Positions 61,210 to 64,000 of a stretch of DNA of 64,000 nt are shown here, in pieces. The translations under genes and the position numbers were made by a program. Source of the DNA: Xestospongia muta (lineage: Eukaryota; Porifera; Demospongiae; Haplosclerida; Petrosiidae). The stretch spans positions 4,342,501 through 4,406,500 of the forward strand of contig OY848929.1 in assembly GCA_963693285.1 (NCBI GenBank), in the 5' to 3' direction. The notes under the pieces are model-generated. The model did no database searches, was not told the DNA's origin, and saw only the letters and a program-made list of their open reading frames with translations. How positions within the stretch are numbered: the first letter of the stretch is position 1; each line of letters opens with the position of its first letter.

Positions 61210-62931
61210 GATATGAGAGTTGGATAGTTGGAAACATGGCTTGTAAAATTGTTAAGACAGACAGTGACAACACATGCTGACCAGCTATGATAGTACCGAG
61301 CTATTAAAAATGCATATTGCTGACATGTCGACTATGAATAACATTTAATTGTAATATTTTTCACGACTTATCATAATAATACATTTTAGCTATCAAATTT
61401 TCATATAGATTATTTCCCTTACATAATTGGTGTATAGACAGAGCAGATGTGCAAGTGGAATTGAATAACAATTATTTCTATCACTGTGTGTTATCAGAGA
61501 AAAAGTACTTTCCCTCTCTGTACACAGTTTACACGCACATTATGAGGGATGGATATTAAAATAACATGGAACAAACACAAGGAGGAGATCCTGTTAAAAT
61601 GTCAACAACACCCACTTATTTCTGATAGTTATCATTACTATAATTTGTATAGTAAAATATATTTTCCCTTTTATATCACTTATAGTAAAATTGTACAGTC
61701 CTAACACTTACATCTCAGATACTATATGCCCACACAGTGAAGAGTAAATGTTCATAATTATTAGTAGAAAATACTATAATTACCACATAACAATTTTGGC
61801 TTAATTTTCATAAGACAATAAGTCAATGTGTAGTTTCATTTGACTTGACACTATAGTCATATTAATATATAAAGACAAACACTCATCATGACAGTCAGTC
61901 CACATAAAATTAAATATACTACAATTATTAAATATTTATAAAACTATAATTAACTTTGTCATAATGATGTCACTATGAATTGTTTGTTGTTTTTGTTACA
62001 ATTTTAGCTCCACCGTTTTATCCATTTTTGTACAAAGCACTCAAAAATAATAACAAACATCCAAATTAAAAAAACTGTTCATTTTGTGAATGACTTGTAA
62101 ATTCCCATAGAAAAACTTCCCAATTAAAGCTATGTCATTATTTGTAATTGATGAAAAACTATATATATAGTTGAAACTGTTAAATTATTTGTTTGTCATT
62201 GATTTTAGGTGATGAAAAGTACCATGCATTTCAAAAGAATTAACTTTCCGTCATTTATTATGAATATTGATTTCTAGTTTTCTAAATAAACTACTTAATT
62301 TTCTCACACATATATAGCCGATTGAAATATTAATAAGTTTGTTCATATAGCAAAAATAACATCTTCTTTACATGTACTGCTGTAATATAATACTAAAAAC
62401 CCTCTTCTTGTGTGTTTTACTATCAATCTTTGAATATCACTTTAAGTAGCTATGAATATTGTTATCATCAGGTGTTATTTTGTTTATTGTTTCCAATTTC
62501 ACTCTAAAAGTGTAAAACACTAGTCACTAAATCCTTCTCTTTTCAACCATATTGTTATTCTTAATAACATTGTATACCATGTAGTTAAGCGATTATATAA
62601 TATATGGTAATCTTGTGTGTGGTTATGTATCAGACTGACATCTCACTTACATTAATTAATACTATATTGTAATAGCCAGTGCATCATATGTCTTAATGGT
62701 ACTGTATAGTGACATTTGACACTAGAATTTGACAGTATCAGCTCAAAACCTATATTGATTAGCAAAGCTGTCATATGACATCATAGGTAAGTTATTTTTA
62801 CGCATGCACACACATGAGAGGGACTGTTATGTCAATATTCATAACTTATGAATTTCCTTTACTGCATTATAAAAGACTGGGTTTTTTGGTTAAAGATAAA
62901 ATTAGCTTTCAGAAAGCAAATTCAAAAAAGG
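61210..62931. other. Spacer before copy T, duplicate of the region upstream of R
   Basis: Follows 54900-56820 nearly block by block, including the ATGATGTCA-TATGA motif (here with one change, near 61964). The part nearest T (about 62690-62931) instead follows the S promoter side, so T has a mosaic upstream region. Confidence 0.75.
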
Positions 62932-63621
62932 ATGTCTTCTACTACAACTGGCATTTTTGTGGTGGCTAGTACATTATTACTAGTTATCATAAACACTACA
63001 ATAGGGTGTCCTCAGTCAGCATGTACCATTAATGCAGGCTGGTGTCCAACCTCAACTGGTTATGATGCAAATGATCTTACAATTGTAAATAGTCAAGGAA
63101 ATGTTTGTCTACCAGGTGGTACCATTCCCAAAAAGTATGTTAATTACTACATATAATAAATGGTATATATCACCTTCTTCCTTTATAGTGAATACAGGTG
63201 TTTCAAGCACAGACTCTGTTCAAACAATTGTAAACTTCGAACATGGAGTGGAAACCCACCTCTGACAGTCAAACATCCAGCAGATAGTGATAATACTACT
63301 ACAGTATACTTGAAGACACCAAAATTCCCAAAGCCATATCGCAAAAATGATATTTGTGTATACAACATTTCATTAAGTGGATGTCCCAATACTGTACGTA
63401 TTAACTTTGATCACTTCACTTTGCCAGGAATAGCCAACTCAACAGATTCCTGCACAGATTATGTCCAGTTTTATGATGGACAACTACATACCAAACGATG
63501 TGGTGCTCAAACTGGAGAATATGTACTATTACCTTCAGCTAACTTTTTAGTACTGTTCTTCTCTGATAAACTTAGAACATCTGAAGATGAGGGATTCAAT
63601 TTGAGAACTCAATGTGGTTAA
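62932..63621 (+). CDS. Secreted CUB-domain protein, subfamily 3, copy T
   Basis: Exons 62932-63134 and 63189-63621, 211 aa. It has GYDANDLTIVNSQG like R but CPQSAC and N-E-Y like S. It also has INAGWC (Ala for Gly) and TSEDEGF (Glu for Lys). So it is mosaic between R and S. The TATA box is intact. The 3' flank matches that of S to the end of the window. Confidence 0.9.
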
Positions 63622-64000
63622 GTTAGATATCTAAATACAGAAGCTAGCATATTTTTCATCAAACTAGAAATATCAACAATTTATTCCTTATAATTATATA
63701 CTCTTAGTTTAATTATTATATTTACTATATGGTATAATTATAAACATTCTACATAATCATTTTACATATATATTTATTATACGTTTCATATTATTAGTTC
63801 AATAACAAATTAATTACAATAATAACAATCACAAAAATGATATATGATATGTATCGTATAACAACTATAGAAGAATAACATGTTGGTGGCAACAACACAT
63901 TTACTTCCAGCTGTTATCTCTACTGTTTATATTGAAATAATCATAATTTCCTCAGCATAATATATATCATAAATAGTATAGTTATCAGTACAGTTCAAGT
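63622..64000. other. T 3' flank at the window edge
   Basis: Nearly the same as 59591-59970 after S. No gene is seen; the duplication probably continues outside the window. Confidence 0.7.

Overview
This looks like the genome of a marine demosponge of the Amphimedon type, though the species is an inference. The window is AT-rich eukaryotic DNA with many spliceosomal introns of about 45-110 bp and GT-AG borders. It carries animal-type genes: the C-terminal half of CEP290, mitochondrial ribosomal protein S21, a SUSD2-like AMOP/VWD/sushi receptor, a stefin-like protein and TOLLIP.

Layout. 1-11409 is ordinary compact gene space: CEP290 (+) with an antisense 8-TM gene nested in its one large intron, then MRPS21 (+), a 14-exon SUSD2-like type I membrane protein (+) and a stefin-like gene (-). 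11670-51011 is a large array of two-exon genes for small secreted CUB-domain proteins. Subfamily 1 has copies A and C-I on the minus strand and J on the plus strand, plus plus-strand pseudogene B. Subfamily 2 has copies K-P (-). Q (-) is a divergent edge copy. 51566-54703 is TOLLIP (+), head-to-head with Q, with two minisatellites in intron 2. 54704-64000 holds three further CUB genes R, S and T (+), which share the same gene plan, and a decayed TOLLIP fragment carried along by segmental duplication.

The main discovery candidate is the CUB family: 19 apparently intact genes in one window. Every gene has a signal-peptide exon, a tiny phase-2 intron at the same place, and a second exon starting with a [KR]CF motif and ending in one CUB domain. 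Copies A-Q add a C-terminal tail of Ser-Gly repeats, usually after an Asp/Asn/Glu cluster, which resembles a glycosaminoglycan attachment site. The CUB core is nearly invariant across A-Q, while exon 1, the start of exon 2 and the tail vary. This points to gene conversion in the core. The array also shows 2.2-2.7 kb tandem units, a 4.4 kb higher-order duplication, plus-strand gene relics in the spacers, a gene-less unit, head-to-head and tail-to-tail inverted duplications, a hAT element with an 8-bp target duplication, and a foldback MITE at the start of copy J.

Function of the family is unknown. Secreted CUB proteins with possible glycan chains, encoded in a fast-changing tandem array, would fit extracellular matrix, adhesion, self-recognition or microbe-binding roles. 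That is inference only.
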